Made by a program: the position numbers and the translations under genes. DNA of 24,398 nt. It comes from Burkholderiaceae bacterium (GTDB taxonomy: Bacteria; Pseudomonadota; Gammaproteobacteria; Burkholderiales; Burkholderiaceae). Within the stretch, counting starts at the first letter, position 1. Each line of letters begins with the position of its first letter. Positions 23,137-24,398 of this stretch are shown in pieces. A model generated the notes under the pieces. The model saw only the letters and a program-made list of their open reading frames with translations, searched no databases and was not told the origin of the DNA. The stretch covers positions 1 to 24,398 of the forward strand of contig JASLEM010000010.1 of assembly GCA_030151165.1 (NCBI GenBank), read 5' to 3'.

Positions 23137-23191
23137 CGCGGGCGCGCGTCGCGCCCGCGTCCCGCGCGTGCGCCTGCACGCCCGCGCGGGA
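23137..23191 (-). repeat. Two abutting hairpins between the PQQ dehydrogenase and HiPIP genes
   Basis: Stem 1 is CGCGGGCGCG (23137-23146) with CGCGCCCGCG (23150-23159) around a 3-nt loop. Stem 2 is TCCCGCGCG (23160-23168) with CGCGCGGGA (23183-23191), holding an inner GTGC/GCAC stem. They adjoin without a gap, and no T-tract follows on the minus strand. They could attenuate, process or stabilise the transcript. Confidence 0.55.
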
Positions 23192-23228
23192 TGACCTCTG
23201 TCGGTCGAGATGGAAAAGAGGAAGAGGA

Positions 23229-24398
23229 TCAGTTGGCCTTGGCGACCTTCGCGGCCGGCGCGTCGGCGAGCGCGTCCTTCGGCGTCGGCGCGCCGCCGGC
23301 CTTCGGGATCTTGAAAACCCAGACCATGCCGCCCTGCTCCAGCATGCTGACCTTCTTCGCGACTTCGCCGCCCCACAGCGGCACGGCGCCGCCCCAGCCC
23401 GACACGACGCCGACGTACTGCTCGCCGCCCTGCTGCCAGGTGATCGGCGGGGCGACGACGCCGGAGCCCGTCTGGAACTCCCACAGCACCTTGCCGGTCT
23501 TCGCGTCGGCCGCCTTCAGGTACCCCTCCGGGGTACCCCAGAAGACGAGGTTGCCGCCGGTCGTCAGCACGCCGCCCCACAGCGGCGCGGTGTCCTTGAC
23601 CTCCCAGACCATCTTGCCGGTCTTCGGGTCGATCGCGCGCAGCGCGCCGATGTAGTCGTCGTTGATCGTCTTGATCGTGAAGCCTGCGCCGAGGTAGGCC
23701 GCGCCCTTCTTGTAGGCGATCGGCTCGTTCCAGATCTCCATGCCCCATTCGTTGGCGGGCACGTAGAACAGCTTGGTGTCGGGGCTGTAGGCCATCGGCA
23801 TCTGGTTCTTGCCGCCGAGGAAGCTGGGCGCGTTGAAGATGGCGGCGCCCTTCTTGCCGTCGGCGCTCGCGGTCGGGTCGCCGGGGCGGCTGGACGCGAT
23901 GTAGTTCGGGCGGCCGGTCTTCAGGTCGATGCTGCTGGCCCAGGTGATCTTCTTGACGAACGGGAACGCGTTCATCAGCTTGCCGTCGTTGGCGTCGATC
24001 ACGTAGAAGAAGCCGTTGCGGTCGGCCTTGCCGCCGACGCGCTTGCCGTCCATGTCGAAGGTCACGAACTCGTTGACGCCGTCGAAGTCCCAGCCGTCGT
24101 TGGGCGTGCCCTGGTAGTGCCACTTGATCTGGCCGGTCTTGACGTCGATGGCGAGCGTGGAGCAGGAGAACAGGTTGTCGCCCGGGCGCATGTGGCTGTT
24201 CCACGGCGACGGGTTGCCGGTGCCGAAGTAGGCGAGGCCGGTCTTGGCGTCGTAGGTGCCGCCGAGCCAGGTCGCGGCGCCGCCGGTCTTCCACAGGTCG
24301 CCCGGCCAGCTCTGGCCCGGCGTGCCGCTGACGCCGTTCTCGTGCTTGGTGCCGTCCGCGTCGTAGGTGTAGCCCATGTGGCCTTCGACCGTCGGGCG
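23229..24398 (-). CDS. PQQ-dependent alcohol dehydrogenase, lanthanide-type (partial, N-terminus outside window)
   Basis: C-terminal 389 residues of a quinoprotein alcohol dehydrogenase with an eight-bladed propeller; full family length is about 560-620, so roughly a third is missing. Visible are [12 protein letters not shown], the metal-ligand segment [10 protein letters not shown], the catalytic loop [11 protein letters not shown] (24081-24089 encode Asp-Phe-Asp), [11 protein letters not shown] with the PQQ-contacting Arg, and tryptophan-docking repeats such as [16 protein letters not shown] and [11 protein letters not shown]. The enzyme oxidises alcohols in the periplasm with PQQ. The second Asp, two residues after the catalytic Asp, is the marker of lanthanide-dependent XoxF/PedH enzymes; calcium enzymes such as MxaF have Ala there. 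The tail is Ala/Lys-rich ([15 protein letters not shown]). It is followed by HiPIP and a TonB receptor on the same strand. The usual neighbouring-Cys disulfide lies off the window. Confidence 0.93.
   Translation of the reverse strand, partial: RPTVEGHMGYTYDADGTKHENGVSGTPGQSWPGDLWKTGGAATWLGGTYDAKTGLAYFGTGNPSPWNSHMRPGDNLFSCSTLAIDVKTGQIKWHYQGTPNDGWDFDGVNEFVTFDMDGKRVGGKADRNGFFYVIDANDGKLMNAFPFVKKITWASSIDLKTGRPNYIASSRPGDPTASADGKKGAAIFNAPSFLGGKNQMPMAYSPDTKLFYVPANEWGMEIWNEPIAYKKGAAYLGAGFTIKTINDDYIGALRAIDPKTGKMVWEVKDTAPLWGGVLTTGGNLVFWGTPEGYLKAADAKTGKVLWEFQTGSGVVAPPITWQQGGEQYVGVVSGWGGAVPLWGGEVAKKVSMLEQGGMVWVFKIPKAGGAPTPKDALADAPAAKVAKAN

Noticed and set aside
23519..23537. 8-bp inverted repeat GGTACCCC/GGGGTACC inside the dehydrogenase gene
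   Set aside because: It is explained by the codons for the conserved GTPEGYL stretch; a functional role has no support.
20404..23655. Very long open frame on the plus strand (over 1000 codons) opposite the TonB receptor, HiPIP and dehydrogenase genes
   Set aside because: Composition is typical of an antisense shadow in GC-rich DNA (Arg, Ala, Val, Gln), without domains or a ribosome-binding site; the minus strand codes for three recognisable families.
1..24398. Mobile elements, CRISPR arrays, tRNA or rRNA genes, phage genes
   Set aside because: No transposase, integrase, spaced direct repeats, cloverleaf or rRNA-like sequence was found, and base composition does not shift along the window.

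Overview
The window is about 24.4 kb of very GC-rich (roughly 70%), densely coded DNA. Gene content and style point to a betaproteobacterium of the order Burkholderiales, probably near the Rubrivivax/Roseateles/Methylibium group. The pointers are an OmpC-like trimeric porin, a PEP-CTERM protein, a HiPIP electron carrier beside a PQQ dehydrogenase, and several GGDEF proteins. This is inferred from gene style, not from a marker gene. I see no rRNA, tRNA, CRISPR array, insertion sequence, integrase or phage gene, and base composition looks uniform, so this reads as chromosome.

Layout. (1) 2-400: the C-terminal Hpt domain of a hybrid sensor kinase cut by the window edge. (2) 576-4878, + strand: a tight five-gene set of a Cys-nucleophile alpha/beta hydrolase, an acyl carrier protein, a beta-ketoacyl-ACP synthase, a MipA/OmpV-type outer membrane protein and a membrane fatty acid hydroxylase/sterol desaturase. 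It looks like a small dedicated lipid-modifying pathway. (3) 4896-8832: a MASE1-type diguanylate cyclase (-), a PEP-CTERM protein (+) with a good terminator, a PH-domain membrane protein (-) and a LysR regulator (-). (4) 8934-14343: an aldo/keto reductase divergent from the LysR gene; a leftward CGNR-AraC-DUF2000 group; and, divergent from it, a rightward operon of two paralogous Asp-nucleophile alpha/beta hydrolases (one cytosolic, one exported) bracketing an NTF2-like protein. (5) 14394-19029: an acyl-CoA thioesterase, a small secreted low-complexity protein, two more diguanylate cyclases transcribed divergently, and a PEP mutase/isocitrate lyase-type enzyme. (6) 19057-24398, all - strand: a porin, then an apparent operon running PQQ-dependent alcohol dehydrogenase (N-terminus off the window), HiPIP, TonB-dependent receptor.

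The most interesting segment is the last one. The dehydrogenase carries the Asp-Phe-Asp signature of lanthanide-dependent enzymes, has a HiPIP where a cytochrome c would be expected, and is followed 4 nt after the HiPIP by a TonB receptor that could import the metal chelate or PQQ. Second is the hydrolase-ACP-ketosynthase-outer membrane protein-hydroxylase cluster, whose product I cannot name. Three GGDEF proteins with intact product-inhibition sites lie within about 13 kb, with no EAL or HD-GYP partner in view.
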